Below are positions 48,421 through 57,954 of a stretch of DNA of 64,000 nucleotides, in pieces; the first letter of the stretch is position 1; the number at the start of each line of letters is the position of its first letter. Under the pieces are notes generated by a model, which saw only the letters and a program-made list of their open reading frames with translations, was not told the DNA's origin and ran no database searches. The translations under genes were made by a program, and so were the position numbers. The stretch is taken from NCBI GenBank assembly GCA_902168105.1, contig CABHOY010000019.1, positions 62,001 to 126,000 on the forward strand. Reading direction: 5' to 3'. The stretch is from an uncultured Flavihumibacter sp. (GTDB taxonomy: Bacteria > Bacteroidota > Bacteroidia > Chitinophagales > Chitinophagaceae).

Positions 48421-48718
48421 CTGCCGTATGCCCATTTGAACAAACAATAAAACCTCTTTGAGCATTAACATCTTTCATTAAACCTTCGAAAGATTCAACC
48501 TCTTTTATGTCAACAGGTCTCTTTCTATACTTCGCATCAAATATAACTCTGCCACTTAGTTTAGAATCAAATCTATAGTCAACCAAAACATCAATCTGAC
48601 GTTTTCTCTCACTAATAAATCCTTTGACTCTCGCATTTGGTATAACTGTAAAATCGGCCTCATAGTCATTAGCAGTCAATTTTGCGACTAATCTTTCATA
48701 CTGACGCCATTTCTTCAT
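48359..48718 (-). CDS. Mrr-like restriction endonuclease domain protein, frameshifted
   Basis: 119 residues. The core RQIDVLVDYRFD ... GRVIFDAKYRKRPVDIKEVE is a PD-(D/E)XK nuclease site of the Mrr/restriction-endonuclease-like family (Asp, then D-x-K), and GFIVCSNGHTAAALRRAQ is the usual helix after it. The last 12 residues (ETYWDQAITRRGN) do not fit the family, whereas the next frame gives EHIGIKLLPEEE as relatives do. A single inserted A in GGAAAC near 48398 explains this. It lies 38 bp downstream of the ATPase gene and may be its partner. Confidence 0.75.
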   Translation of the reverse strand: MKKWRQYERLVAKLTANDYEADFTVIPNARVKGFISERKRQIDVLVDYRFDSKLSGRVIFDAKYRKRPVDIKEVESFEGLMKDVNAQRGFIVCSNGHTAAALRRAQETYWDQAITRRGN

Positions 48719-48755
48719 AGTGGTTTAATTTATTTAGGGGCAACCTACTATCATC

Positions 48756-50180
48756 TCATTCAAATAAAATATCCATCGTAAGTTCATTTTGAACGAGAGA
48801 CATTGAATATTGATTTTTACTTAATCCAAAAGTTGTTATTATTGTTAAGAAAACAGATTTACGTGTTTTCGATTCTGTTTTAAAAACGCCAATTTTATTT
48901 CTTAGCTCCTCCGCGTACTTCTTATCAATGGTAAATTCATTCAGCGAAAATTTCATTTCACAAATATTGACCACATGATCCCGTCTATCAATTACAAGAT
49001 CAATTTGTGCTCCTGGACGATCATTACTAATCCATGAAGAAGTGTTCGTTTGGATACCGCTTATTCCCAATGCCTTTTTAATTTCTCTGATATGCGATAA
49101 GCAAATTTGCTCAAAAGCATAACCACTCCATGCTCTTTGCGCGGGGCTATCTAAGCTATTTATCCAATTATTTTCATCTAGAATGCTGCTCTTCTTTATA
49201 AATTTCAAATAAAATAAAGAATAAAAATCAGTTAGTTGATATAAACTGTTTCTTTCCTTCTTCCCGTACGCAATATATTTTCTAATGAAACCGCTCTCTT
49301 CAAGCTCACCTAAAATTCTCGTAACACTTCCACCGGAAGGAAGTTTAGCCTCTTTAATTAGTTCTCCACGAGTAAGACCTTTTACTTTTTTACTTAAAGC
49401 CTCAATAACCGAGATATGCTTTTCTGCATTGTCAAATAATGATGTATAAAGATTATCAAATTCCGTGCGCAAGGTTGCTTCTTTCCCAAAGCATAATTTA
49501 TCAATATTTTGAGCAGCGCTTTGAGTAATATTGATCTGTTCCAAATAAAAAGGAATCCCCCCCATAACCATATACAATTGTATTACCTGATATCGGTCAA
49601 AATTTGCCTTTTTCGCTTTTAAGAATGCTTCACATTCTTTCAAAGTAAATGGTTCCAATCTAATTCGATGTGTTACCCTATTGTGTAAGCCACCTTTATT
49701 GTTAATAAGTTTACTGATCATCCACCCTGCTGCTGAACCGCAAACTATCAAGATGATATCAGTTCTTGCACTCGCCCAAGAATTCCAAAAATGCTCAAGT
49801 GCAGATATAAAGCCAGATTGAGCCGTATCAAACCAAGGTAATTCATCTAAAAAAATGACCTTTTTACCTGATTTTCCTGATTCCAATAATTTAGAGAGTT
49901 GTCGAAATGCTGTAATCCAGTCTTTGGCCGGTTCCATTTCTTGCGCCGAAGGACCATATTTTTGCAAAGCAATATGAAAGTTAGCTAATTGTTGCGACAA
50001 GCTTACTTTTGAAATACCTGTCACATAGAAATCAAATTGATTGACAAAGGCATTCCTGACAAGGTAAGTTTTACCTATTCGTCTCCTCCCATAGACAGCT
50101 ACAAATGAAGAAGATGTATGCTCTTTTAAATTATTCAAGAGTTGAAGTTCATCTTTACGGCCAATCATTTTCATCCACAT
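48756..50180 (-). CDS. AAA ATPase with C-terminal PD-(D/E)XK domain (archaeal-ATPase/DUF234 type)
   Basis: 474 residues. Walker A in FVAVYGRRRIGKTYLVRNAF, Walker B in VIFLDELPWFD, and a sensor region (IILIVCGSAAGWM) make up the ATPase. A winged helix (about 275-320, GLTRGELIKEAKLPSGGSVT) follows. The C-terminal domain (GAQIDLVIDRRDHVVNICEMKFS) is a DUF234/PD-(D/E)XK nuclease-like fold with the D...E-x-K residues kept. Family members are common mobile accessory genes of unknown role. Start codon among ATGs at 50180, 50174 and 50168; the promoter position favours a downstream one. A+T-rich compared with both sides. Confidence 0.85.
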   Translation of the reverse strand: MWMKMIGRKDELQLLNNLKEHTSSSFVAVYGRRRIGKTYLVRNAFVNQFDFYVTGISKVSLSQQLANFHIALQKYGPSAQEMEPAKDWITAFRQLSKLLESGKSGKKVIFLDELPWFDTAQSGFISALEHFWNSWASARTDIILIVCGSAAGWMISKLINNKGGLHNRVTHRIRLEPFTLKECEAFLKAKKANFDRYQVIQLYMVMGGIPFYLEQINITQSAAQNIDKLCFGKEATLRTEFDNLYTSLFDNAEKHISVIEALSKKVKGLTRGELIKEAKLPSGGSVTRILGELEESGFIRKYIAYGKKERNSLYQLTDFYSLFYLKFIKKSSILDENNWINSLDSPAQRAWSGYAFEQICLSHIREIKKALGISGIQTNTSSWISNDRPGAQIDLVIDRRDHVVNICEMKFSLNEFTIDKKYAEELRNKIGVFKTESKTRKSVFLTIITTFGLSKNQYSMSLVQNELTMDILFE

Positions 50181-50181
50181 T

Positions 50182-50227
50182 CAATTTGGCCATAAATATA
50201 CCTATTTGCATACTTATGGCCAAATTG
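50182..50227. promoter_or_regulatory. Palindromic promoter/operator of the ATPase gene
   Basis: A perfect 14-bp inverted repeat (50182-50195 and 50214-50227, 18-bp spacer) lies directly before the ATPase start. Read on the minus strand, it contains a Bacteroidota-type -33 TTTG (50224-50221) in one arm and, 20 bp on, TATATTTA (50200-50193), a 7 of 8 match to TAnnTTTG, running into the other arm. A repressor dimer bound here would cover the whole promoter. Confidence 0.65.
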
Positions 50228-50375
50228 ACACATTTACCTGGCCGTAGAGAATGGATTCAGAGTGAAAAAGTATTGGTAAAATGTTATATCTAAAAACACG
50301 TAGGTTGATCAATTACTCATCGGGCCTAAATATGAGCGAAAATAAACAAGAAAAATAATACGATGGCACAACAAG

Positions 50376-50414
50376 AAGAGGACGTATTTCATATTAACTG
50401 AAATACGTCCTCTT
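50376..50414. terminator. Hairpin terminator of the second SusCD pair
   Basis: A perfect 16-bp stem (50376-50391 with 50399-50414), 7-nt loop, located 54 bp behind the minus-strand SusD stop. No T run follows in that direction. Confidence 0.7.
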
Positions 50415-50468
50415 TGTTTATTATATCAATAAACCACTTTATCAATAATATGCAACCACATCCACTTG

Positions 50469-51986
50469 TTACTTACCCAGATTCGGATTATTCTGCTCCT
50501 CCGCCTGTGGCACGACAAAAATGTAATAAGGACTATTGGGCACAAAGCTGGTACCATCCCCGAACGTAAGCGCCGTATGATATTTCGCAGCCACTTCTTT
50601 AGTACCACCATCGGGTGTTACTACAGTTACATTTATATCCTTCCCTTCTGCATCCACGTAAGGCTTACGCACAACGGCAAGCTGATTACGGATGATATCG
50701 GATAAACCAAATCCCTCGCCCCACAGTTCTTTTCTCCTTTCGATCAGGATCTCTTTTATCAGATTCTCCTTTGTAGCTCCTGCCTCTTCAAATAACTTAG
50801 CGCCTCTTGCTGTACGGAGCTGATTTAACGCATTGATACCTTCTGTAAGATTATCTGCACGTGTATAACCTTCCGCTTTGATCAATATTGCTTCCGCGCT
50901 TCTCATCAGTACCAGGTCTGCAGTTTGGTCTGCTTTAAATTTAAACTTTTTATACTGAAGATATCCTTCTCTTGCGGCGGCAGAACCATCCCATGAAAAA
51001 AGCGTCTTACGGATGTCACCAGTTTCGAACAGCTCTCCGAATAAAGGATCGGCCATAAAACTATAATAATAAGAAGAAGCTGAAGATACATCCAGGAAGT
51101 GAAAGCTGTAGCTACCATCACTCTGACTGGGAATTTCAGGATGTCCCCATATCCACTCAGCGTTACCCACATCATTGAATCCTTTGCTATACTCGGATGC
51201 GGCCATCAATGGATAATTCTTTTGTGCTTCATCTGCTGCAGCTGCAGCCAGCGCCCACCTGCCGGTATTCAGGTAAGCCCGTGCCAGCAGACCGTTTACA
51301 ACATCTGCATCGATCTTATATTTTGCCGGACGGTCATAACCGGTCAGCAGTTCTTTTGCCTGTAACAGATCAGAAAAGATCAGCTCATAGATCTCCTTCA
51401 GCGAGGCCTTCGGATTGCCTTCGGTAGCAGCCGTCGTCGGTGTTGTATAAATAGGCGCTGTTTTAGCGAGGGAATCTTTCAGGTAGGAGAACTGGTAGAA
51501 TGAAGCGATGGTCAGATAGGTATGCGCCCTTAATGCCAATGCCTGTCCTTTGAGCACTTTCTTGGCAGTTGCATCTCCTTCTACTTTATCAGCGTTAGCA
51601 ATAATAATATTGCTATTGTTAATGATCTTGTACAGCTGGCCCCATACAGCACTGACACGCGCCTGCGTCTTATCGTTCATCTGCGTAAAACGATATGCTG
51701 TGGGGAATCCGTATTTGGTAGTGATCAGTGCTACGTCATTCGCCATGGCGTCGCTGGTTAACGCAATTGTTTTGAAACCCGGGTTACTGTAAGTGCCACC
51801 GTAAAAGTCATCCATCATAGCGGCCCAGGTGCCTTCAGAGATGGTAGAAAGATTATCGACGTTCTTCAGTACAATATCCTCTGATACCGCATTAGAAGGA
51901 GCGGTATCCAGTTGTTTGTTGCAGGCCGACAAACCGATGATCAGCGCTGCTGTATATGTATAAAATCTGCTTGCTTTCATTTTCAT
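50469..51986 (-). CDS. SusD/RagB outer-membrane lipoprotein, second pair
   Basis: 505 residues with a lipoprotein signal ending in GLSACNK (Cys near residue 22). SusD fold with the N-terminal region (STISEGTWAAMMDDFYG), LKGQALALRAHTYLTIASFY, and MRSEAI-like helix (VLMRSAEAILIKAEGYTRAD). It lies 19 bp downstream of the SusC gene. No sigma or FecR gene belongs to this pair, so its control must be different, for example by a distant regulator. Ligand unknown. Confidence 0.92.
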   Translation of the reverse strand: MKMKASRFYTYTAALIIGLSACNKQLDTAPSNAVSEDIVLKNVDNLSTISEGTWAAMMDDFYGGTYSNPGFKTIALTSDAMANDVALITTKYGFPTAYRFTQMNDKTQARVSAVWGQLYKIINNSNIIIANADKVEGDATAKKVLKGQALALRAHTYLTIASFYQFSYLKDSLAKTAPIYTTPTTAATEGNPKASLKEIYELIFSDLLQAKELLTGYDRPAKYKIDADVVNGLLARAYLNTGRWALAAAAADEAQKNYPLMAASEYSKGFNDVGNAEWIWGHPEIPSQSDGSYSFHFLDVSSASSYYYSFMADPLFGELFETGDIRKTLFSWDGSAAAREGYLQYKKFKFKADQTADLVLMRSAEAILIKAEGYTRADNLTEGINALNQLRTARGAKLFEEAGATKENLIKEILIERRKELWGEGFGLSDIIRNQLAVVRKPYVDAEGKDINVTVVTPDGGTKEVAAKYHTALTFGDGTSFVPNSPYYIFVVPQAEEQNNPNLGK

Positions 51987-52005
51987 TCAAATTAAATGTT
52001 ACACA

Positions 52006-55000
52006 TTAGAGTCCTACCTGTATGCCCAGTGAAAATGTTTTCATCGCGGGATACTGGTAATAAGTGGTGCCATCTACAGATTGCTCGGGGTCCATACCCT
52101 GGTGACCATAAAAAGTTAACAGGTTCTCGCCCAGGGCATATACTTTCGCACTTCTGATACCGATCCTGGACAATACCTGTGCAGGCAGTGAATATCCCAG
52201 GGATACCGTTTTAAGACGTGCATAGGTTGCGCTATAAAGGAAACGGGTAGAGCTGGAGGTCCAGTTCAGGTTATCAGTTGTAAGTCTCGGTACATCTGTA
52301 TTTGTGTGTTCGGGCGTCCAACGTTCCAGCAGTTCTGTAGACCAGTTACGACCAGGACTTGCACCACCACTCAGCAGTGACACATAATCGAGATCCAGTA
52401 CCTTTCCACCGATACTATATGCCAATAAGAATGATAGCTCAATATTTTTGTAATTCAAGGTATTGGTAAAACCACCCGTTACGTCCGGCAGCGCGGAACC
52501 TGCATAATACTGTGTAGCAGAAGCATAGTTCGTCGTAGTCACTTTTTTACCGTCTGCTCCCGTCTGATACCAGAGCGGATTACCGGTTTGAGCATCTACA
52601 CCCGCCCATTCACGCAGATAGAACTCATAAATGGAAGTGCCTACCATCAGCTTCTTGGTTCCGCTTACAATTTCCTTCTGAGGCAGTTCGGTGATCTTGT
52701 TCTTGTTATGTGCTACGTTCAGTCCCACATTCCATTTGAAATCGTGGGTACGCACAGGTATCACATTCAGTTCGAGTTCCAAGCCGGTATTACGCAGCGC
52801 TCCGATATTGGCGCTAATAGATCCGAACCCTGTGGATGGCGCCATAGGTTTTGCATACAGTAAGTCCTTGCTGGTCCTGTTATAGTAGTTGATCGTACCG
52901 TACAGGCGGTTGTCAAACAATCCATAGTCCAAACCGATGTTCAGGTTTAGATTGCTTTCCCATTTCAGGCCGGGCGTAGCTAATCTGGAAGTGATCACAC
53001 CTCCGTTACCCAGGTTATTCTTAATATCAAATAATGCCAGATAAGCATAGTAGCTACTCAGGTTATCATTACCGGAAGCACCATAACTACCTTTAAGTGT
53101 TAGGGCATTCAACCAACCCACAGAACGCAGGAATGTTTCTTCTGAAATACGCCAGGATGCACCGGTAGACCAGAAGGTACCCCAACGGGAATCAGGAGAG
53201 AAACGGGAGGAACCGTCCCTTCTGGCTGATGCGGTGAAATAATATCTGTTCAGGTAGTTATACTGACCTTGTCCGAAGAAACTCAGCTTTGTATAATTAT
53301 CCGTTATCCCTGTAAAATCATTTAACTGTGAGGCCGCAGCCGGCTCGTACAGGTCTGGCAATGCAAACTTCTGACGACTTCCGCTTTGCGTGCTGGAATT
53401 GAAATAATAGTACTCATGTCCCGCCAGCAGATTAAGGTGATGGCCACCCTGCAGATCCGCATCATAGGTTAGGATATTGTTCCACGTATAGATCAGTTTC
53501 CTTCCACTGCCCTTACTGATCGTACCTCCTATCTCTGCATCGCCGCCTACTGTAGGATTGGTATATACCAGCGAATTGTTGTTGACATAGTCGATGTTAT
53601 AGCTGGTCTTGAAGTGTAAGGTCTTGACGAGGGTTGCATCCAGGAATGTTCTTGCAGAAATATTCTCATTGGTATACCTGTTCTTGTCCAGCGGTAAGGA
53701 ACCGATCAGGTTCTCACGGGCCAGGGCAGCAGAGGGACGGTAAGCGCCGTAGTCAAATTGTTTCTGCCCATTGGCGTCAAGTTTGAGTGAACCATCCGCA
53801 TTGCGCTGATAAATTGGATAGAAGCCCGGAACTGCTCTGCCAAACAGCACTACGTTATCTGTACGCGAGTCAGAAGATGCAGGATAATCCTGTGCAGAGC
53901 TGGAACCTGTGATATTCAATCCGGCTTGCAGCCATGGCTTAGCCTGTAAGGTAATATTGCTTCTAACGTTATAACGCCTGAAGCCAGAGCCCATATAAGC
54001 GCCTTCATTGTTGACATACCCCCCGCTAACGTAGTAGGTAGACTTTTCACTACCGCCACTGAAGTTAAGCTGAGCTTGTGTATATTTTCCTGATTGCTGT
54101 ATACCTTTTTCCCAGTCGTCGTTCCACAACGGTCTTGCTCCTGTTACGATCTTTCCTTCTGTTCCTACCGGTTGCGGAAAGCCGGGGCCATACGGATTAA
54201 TACCCAGATCCGATACCACTCGCGCACTGGCTGTAGCGGCAGCCTGCGCAGATGTTTGGCCATTAGTAAGTTGTTTATTACGCAGCGCCTCCCAGTAGAG
54301 CTCAAAATACTGGTCAGTATTGATCTTATCATAATCTGCTACAGCGCGGCTACTCCAGCCCTGATTGAAAACGACATTTACCGCAGACTCTCCTTTTTTA
54401 CCTTGCTTGGTAGTAATGATGATAACACCATTGGCGGCACGTGAGCCGTAAAGGTTAGCCGCAGTCGCATCTTTCAATACACTGATAGCTGCAATGTCTG
54501 CCGTGTTGATAGCGTTAATATCGCCGTCATAAGGGGCGCCATCGACAACGAACAGCGGTGCACTGGAGGCATTGATAGACCCCACACCACGTATACGTAT
54601 AGTGGAGCTGTTGCCCGGTTGCCCGTTAGCCGATGTGGTTTGCAGGCCGGTTACCAGCCCCTGTAAGGCATTCGTAACATTGGGCGTAAGCCTGTTATTG
54701 ATCTTATCTGAACTAACGGTAGACACAGCTCCCGGATATCCGGACCGTTTTACGTTCGTATAAGCCACTGCTACTACTTCGTCCAATGTGGTATTGGCTG
54801 GTTTCAGGAGAATAGTTACGTTGGCGTCACCTTCACGTACTTCTGTTTCCACTGTTTCCCTCCCGATGAAAGACACTGATAGCACCATCTTGTTACCGGA
54901 AACATTTAGTTGGAAGTGCCCGTTCTGGTCCGTCGTAGTCCCAAATGAGGTACGGCCGATCTTCACAGTCACTCCCGGCAATGGTTGCTTGTTTTCTGCA

Positions 55001-55092
55001 GCGAGCACCTGCCCCTGTACTTGTCTTTGCTGCGCAAAAAGCCCTGTGCTTAGAAGCAGCGTAAGCACGAGGGTTACATTTTTTTTGAACAT
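52006..55092 (-). CDS. SusC/RagA TonB-dependent receptor, second pair
   Basis: 1028 residues. Signal peptide (1-20), carboxypeptidase-like domain (about 22-105, QVQGQVLAAENKQPLPGVTV), plug (TTLDEVVAVAYTNVKRSGYP; VVDGAPYDGDINAINTADIA; LYGSRAANGVIIITTKQGKK) and barrel. There is no STN domain, in line with the missing FecR. The TonB-box-like DEVVAVAY is the usual start of the plug. It is the first gene of a two-gene operon with the SusD gene. Confidence 0.94.
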   Translation of the reverse strand: MFKKNVTLVLTLLLSTGLFAQQRQVQGQVLAAENKQPLPGVTVKIGRTSFGTTTDQNGHFQLNVSGNKMVLSVSFIGRETVETEVREGDANVTILLKPANTTLDEVVAVAYTNVKRSGYPGAVSTVSSDKINNRLTPNVTNALQGLVTGLQTTSANGQPGNSSTIRIRGVGSINASSAPLFVVDGAPYDGDINAINTADIAAISVLKDATAANLYGSRAANGVIIITTKQGKKGESAVNVVFNQGWSSRAVADYDKINTDQYFELYWEALRNKQLTNGQTSAQAAATASARVVSDLGINPYGPGFPQPVGTEGKIVTGARPLWNDDWEKGIQQSGKYTQAQLNFSGGSEKSTYYVSGGYVNNEGAYMGSGFRRYNVRSNITLQAKPWLQAGLNITGSSSAQDYPASSDSRTDNVVLFGRAVPGFYPIYQRNADGSLKLDANGQKQFDYGAYRPSAALARENLIGSLPLDKNRYTNENISARTFLDATLVKTLHFKTSYNIDYVNNNSLVYTNPTVGGDAEIGGTISKGSGRKLIYTWNNILTYDADLQGGHHLNLLAGHEYYYFNSSTQSGSRQKFALPDLYEPAAASQLNDFTGITDNYTKLSFFGQGQYNYLNRYYFTASARRDGSSRFSPDSRWGTFWSTGASWRISEETFLRSVGWLNALTLKGSYGASGNDNLSSYYAYLALFDIKNNLGNGGVITSRLATPGLKWESNLNLNIGLDYGLFDNRLYGTINYYNRTSKDLLYAKPMAPSTGFGSISANIGALRNTGLELELNVIPVRTHDFKWNVGLNVAHNKNKITELPQKEIVSGTKKLMVGTSIYEFYLREWAGVDAQTGNPLWYQTGADGKKVTTTNYASATQYYAGSALPDVTGGFTNTLNYKNIELSFLLAYSIGGKVLDLDYVSLLSGGASPGRNWSTELLERWTPEHTNTDVPRLTTDNLNWTSSSTRFLYSATYARLKTVSLGYSLPAQVLSRIGIRSAKVYALGENLLTFYGHQGMDPEQSVDGTTYYQYPAMKTFSLGIQVGL

Positions 55093-55766
55093 GGGTGTTT
55101 AGATTATTAGAATAGAGAAATACATTGCCGTTAGGGCAATAGCATATATATCAGCTGCCGGATAAAGCAGCTGGCAACGAGCATTATAATGTGCGAGAAT
55201 TAAGACGTGCTACAATAGCAACTCATACTTGCAGAAAAAGGTACTAAACGAAATAAAGTTGGTAAAGGTGTAGCTGGTCTTCTCATAATATTTTGGTTCT
55301 TATCATTTATTCCAGCCTGTCTGCTGAAATACATATCGGGCAGTACAAAAATAGGATAAATTAATAGTCCACCAAAATAGTAGGTTAATCTTTTAGGGTT
55401 ATTTTATTGATCTTATCAAGATTATCTTTTTGTACTTCTGTAAGTTAATCTTTACGAGTTGAAAAATGCCGGCAGGGAATATTTAAAAAACAATAAACAG
55501 AAGAATATCAGTAGATATTTTTTCATGGAGGATAATTTGCTTTACAAAATTTCATGATGAGTGTATTTACACCGGCCATGAAAATTCTAAAAGAAACTAT
55601 CTTATGGTTTACGGGAATGGAAAAAAGCTTTACGATATGCGGAAGAAGATGGGTTATTTACTTTTTTTTATAAACATGATACATTCAAATATGTTACATC
55701 ACTACATGCTTCGCAACTATAGACCGAGACATACTAAATTATATTTCTAATCTAGAGCTTTACTTT
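55093..55766. other. Intergenic region, 674 bp, A+T-rich
   Basis: Leader and promoter of the SusC gene on the minus strand, with two short hairpins close to its start (7-bp stem 55152-55158/55167-55173 and a smaller one at 55124-55140). Further right no gene is recognised. A plus-strand frame of about 55 codons (55558-55730, with RNYLMVYGNGKKLYDMRKK) might be a relic, but I cannot assign it. Confidence 0.4.
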
Positions 55767-56516
55767 ATGAGTCAAAAATCATTTTATGATCTTGAATATA
55801 TAATTGAAATAAATGAAAAAAGAATAGAAGAATACATCTCAGCTTACCAAAAAGTATTGGAGAGACTAACCAACATAATAATAATTTATTCAGCAATAGC
55901 TATTTTCCTTGTTCCCATTTACCAGGATATTTGTCATTTTGAAATCACACATTGGTTCCTTCGGATGTGTTTTATGATCTTTGTTACACTGTTTCTTCTT
56001 TCACTATATTTTACTGTGCGTTTAATCATACCTATTGAGGTATCATATCTTACCTCTCCCAGGATGTACTATGAAACTATACGCATACAATATGAGCAGA
56101 GAATCGGGCCAAACAGACAAGCTGATATTATCAAATTATTGCAGGCCTCTTATATAAATGAGTTGGAGCAAGCGCTAGAAATGAACATACGGGTATTTAC
56201 CAGGAAGAGTTCCTTTTACTATAATGCGTTAATGTTCGGCCTACTTTCTGCAATACCTTTCCTAATATGTTTGGGGTTCCATATCACAAAAAAAGAGGAT
56301 GAAACGCAAAAGGTCGAAGTAGTTAATTATGAAAAATATCTTAACTTACATTATAAATTAGATTCAATAATGTCTAAAAGCAATAAACCTAATACAGGTT
56401 CACCTTCTTCAACAACCAGTGCAACAACTAAATTGCCAGGTATTAATAACGCACAAGTTATCACCTCCTCACCTAATGTTATTAGGGAGAATTCCAGCAA
56501 TATAAAAAAGAGATAA
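55767..56516 (+). CDS. Membrane protein of unknown function
   Basis: 249 residues. A helical, charged N-terminus (EYIIEINEKRIEEYISAYQK) is followed by two membrane helices (about 35-52 and 66-88), a cytoplasmic helical stretch (residues 95-145), a third helix (about 153-172, LMFGLLSAIPFLICLGFHIT) and a Ser/Thr/Asn-rich tail. No domain recognised. The layout is reminiscent of small multi-helix membrane effectors near defence genes, but no other defence gene is next to it, so this is speculation. Strongly A+T-rich, likely acquired; closed by a strong terminator. Confidence 0.6.
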   Translation: MSQKSFYDLEYIIEINEKRIEEYISAYQKVLERLTNIIIIYSAIAIFLVPIYQDICHFEITHWFLRMCFMIFVTLFLLSLYFTVRLIIPIEVSYLTSPRMYYETIRIQYEQRIGPNRQADIIKLLQASYINELEQALEMNIRVFTRKSSFYYNALMFGLLSAIPFLICLGFHITKKEDETQKVEVVNYEKYLNLHYKLDSIMSKSNKPNTGSPSSTTSATTKLPGINNAQVITSSPNVIRENSSNIKKR

Positions 56517-56580
56517 CTATTCCCTCCCTTAAATAGGAAAGTTTATACCAATACTTTAATTTTCTATAAACGAAAATTGT

Positions 56581-56624
56581 AAACGCCGCAGTATTCTTTT
56601 TAGCAAAAGGACACTGCGGCGTTT
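56581..56624 (+). terminator. Rho-independent terminator
   Basis: A 12-bp stem (56581-56592 with 56613-56624) with a 20-nt loop and a run of seven T, 65 bp behind the membrane protein gene. Confidence 0.85.
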
Positions 56625-56745
56625 TTTTATATACTTGTTTAATCGATTAATGTTAACTAATTCCTCCTATAGGAAATCTTCTCGAGTAGGTAATAATTCT
56701 TTTCTATGGTTAAATTATTAAGTGAACCAGGTTATTAATATGACC

Positions 56746-57423
56746 TCACTTCTCCCTCACAACCTCCCAAAAAACAATCGCTCTCCTATCACTAAACCCC
56801 AGCCGCTCATACACCTTCCTCGCCCTGTCATTACTCGTCAGAAAATGTAAATACAACGCATCTCCATTCGCCACATTCCTATTCACAATATGCGCTACTA
56901 ACTGCTGCGCATATCCTCTTCCTGTAAACTCCGGATGCGTACAAACGGCGCTCACTTCTACCAGCCCTGTTATCTTCGTGCGTTCACCGGCTATAGCCAC
57001 CAGTTTTCCTTCCTGGCGAATACCAAAGTAATTTCCCAACAAAGGCGTGTTTTTGTAAAAGAAACCTGGCTGCACGAGATTAACAAGCGCCAGCATTTCT
57101 TCGACATCATCCAGCGGAACAACATCAGGAGTCGGCAGTGATACGGATTGCTCACAGATCATCTGTATACAATCCAATTGACGAAGTAATGTCCAGTTAT
57201 CCGGTAAAGGAGGTAACTCACCAATGATGATCATTTTTTCTCCTGCAGATGTCCAGGGTAATATTTCATTCAGGTCGGCATGAAGAGGATCTGCACATCC
57301 AACGAATTGCAGTGTACCTGCAACATAACGTTGAACGGCCGGAGTTCCCTGTGCAAAAGCTTTATGTGTTGTTTGCAATGCATACCATACCGGGTTATCT
57401 AATGTTTCGTAATTGTTGTGCAT
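56746..57423 (-). CDS. GNAT-family N-acetyltransferase
   Basis: 225 residues. The GNAT domain is in the C-terminal half: VSAVCTHPEFTGRGYAQQLV (motif A, acetyl-CoA pyrophosphate loop G-R-G-Y-A), LYLHFLTSNDRARKVYERLG and FSDRRAIVFWEVV. The N-terminal half is of the FR47-like type. The acceptor is unknown. The ArsR-type regulator gene lies 23 bp upstream in the same direction, so the two likely form an operon. Confidence 0.88.
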   Translation of the reverse strand: MHNNYETLDNPVWYALQTTHKAFAQGTPAVQRYVAGTLQFVGCADPLHADLNEILPWTSAGEKMIIIGELPPLPDNWTLLRQLDCIQMICEQSVSLPTPDVVPLDDVEEMLALVNLVQPGFFYKNTPLLGNYFGIRQEGKLVAIAGERTKITGLVEVSAVCTHPEFTGRGYAQQLVAHIVNRNVANGDALYLHFLTSNDRARKVYERLGFSDRRAIVFWEVVREK

Positions 57424-57446
57424 AGTTCAAAGAAGGGGAATAACCT

Positions 57447-57734
57447 TTATGCAGTGAAGAGCGACAGGAATCTTATATAATCTTCAAAAACCTCTTTATT
57501 GATCCTGTATTTTGTATTACGGCCTTCTTTCTCAGCTATCAGCAGATCCGCGTCTACCAGCTGCTTAATGTGATGAGATACGGTAGACTGTGCGAGGTCA
57601 AGCATCTCTAGCACCATTGTACATGGCGTCCAGTCCGATTCTTTCCGGACCGCTTCCACAATCCTGATACGATATGGGTCACCTAAAGCTTTGGAGATCT
57701 TTTCAATTCTTTTAATGTCTAATTTCTTATTCAT
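57447..57734 (-). CDS. ArsR-family winged-helix regulator
   Basis: 95 residues: KALGDPYRIRIVEAVRKESD, then the recognition helix region LDLAQSTVSHHIKQLVDADL and the wing LLIAEKEGRNTKYRI. No metal-binding cysteine motif (CxC) is visible, so it probably belongs to the non-metal group. It is the first gene of a pair with the acetyltransferase, whose expression it may control. Confidence 0.88.
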   Translation of the reverse strand: MNKKLDIKRIEKISKALGDPYRIRIVEAVRKESDWTPCTMVLEMLDLAQSTVSHHIKQLVDADLLIAEKEGRNTKYRINKEVFEDYIRFLSLFTA

Positions 57735-57954
57735 CGATGCAAATTTATCGATTATGCCCTGTCGATAGGCTGTACCACCTCTCTAATAATGTCATTAAAA
57801 TGTCAAATGCCGATATATTTTTTATTACCTGACGATGTCTCTAAATATCATATAAGATTTTATACTACAATATAATAACTTGCTATTATAACAAGTACAT
57901 AGACAGCGAATTATACTGTCTCTGTAAAGCCGCTACTATAGCGCTCTTCCTGAG

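Noticed and set aside
55558-55730. LytTR-regulator-like relic
   Set aside because: The RNYLMVYGNGKKLYD segment has a vague LytTR look, but flanking motifs are absent and the frame is short; too weak to annotate.
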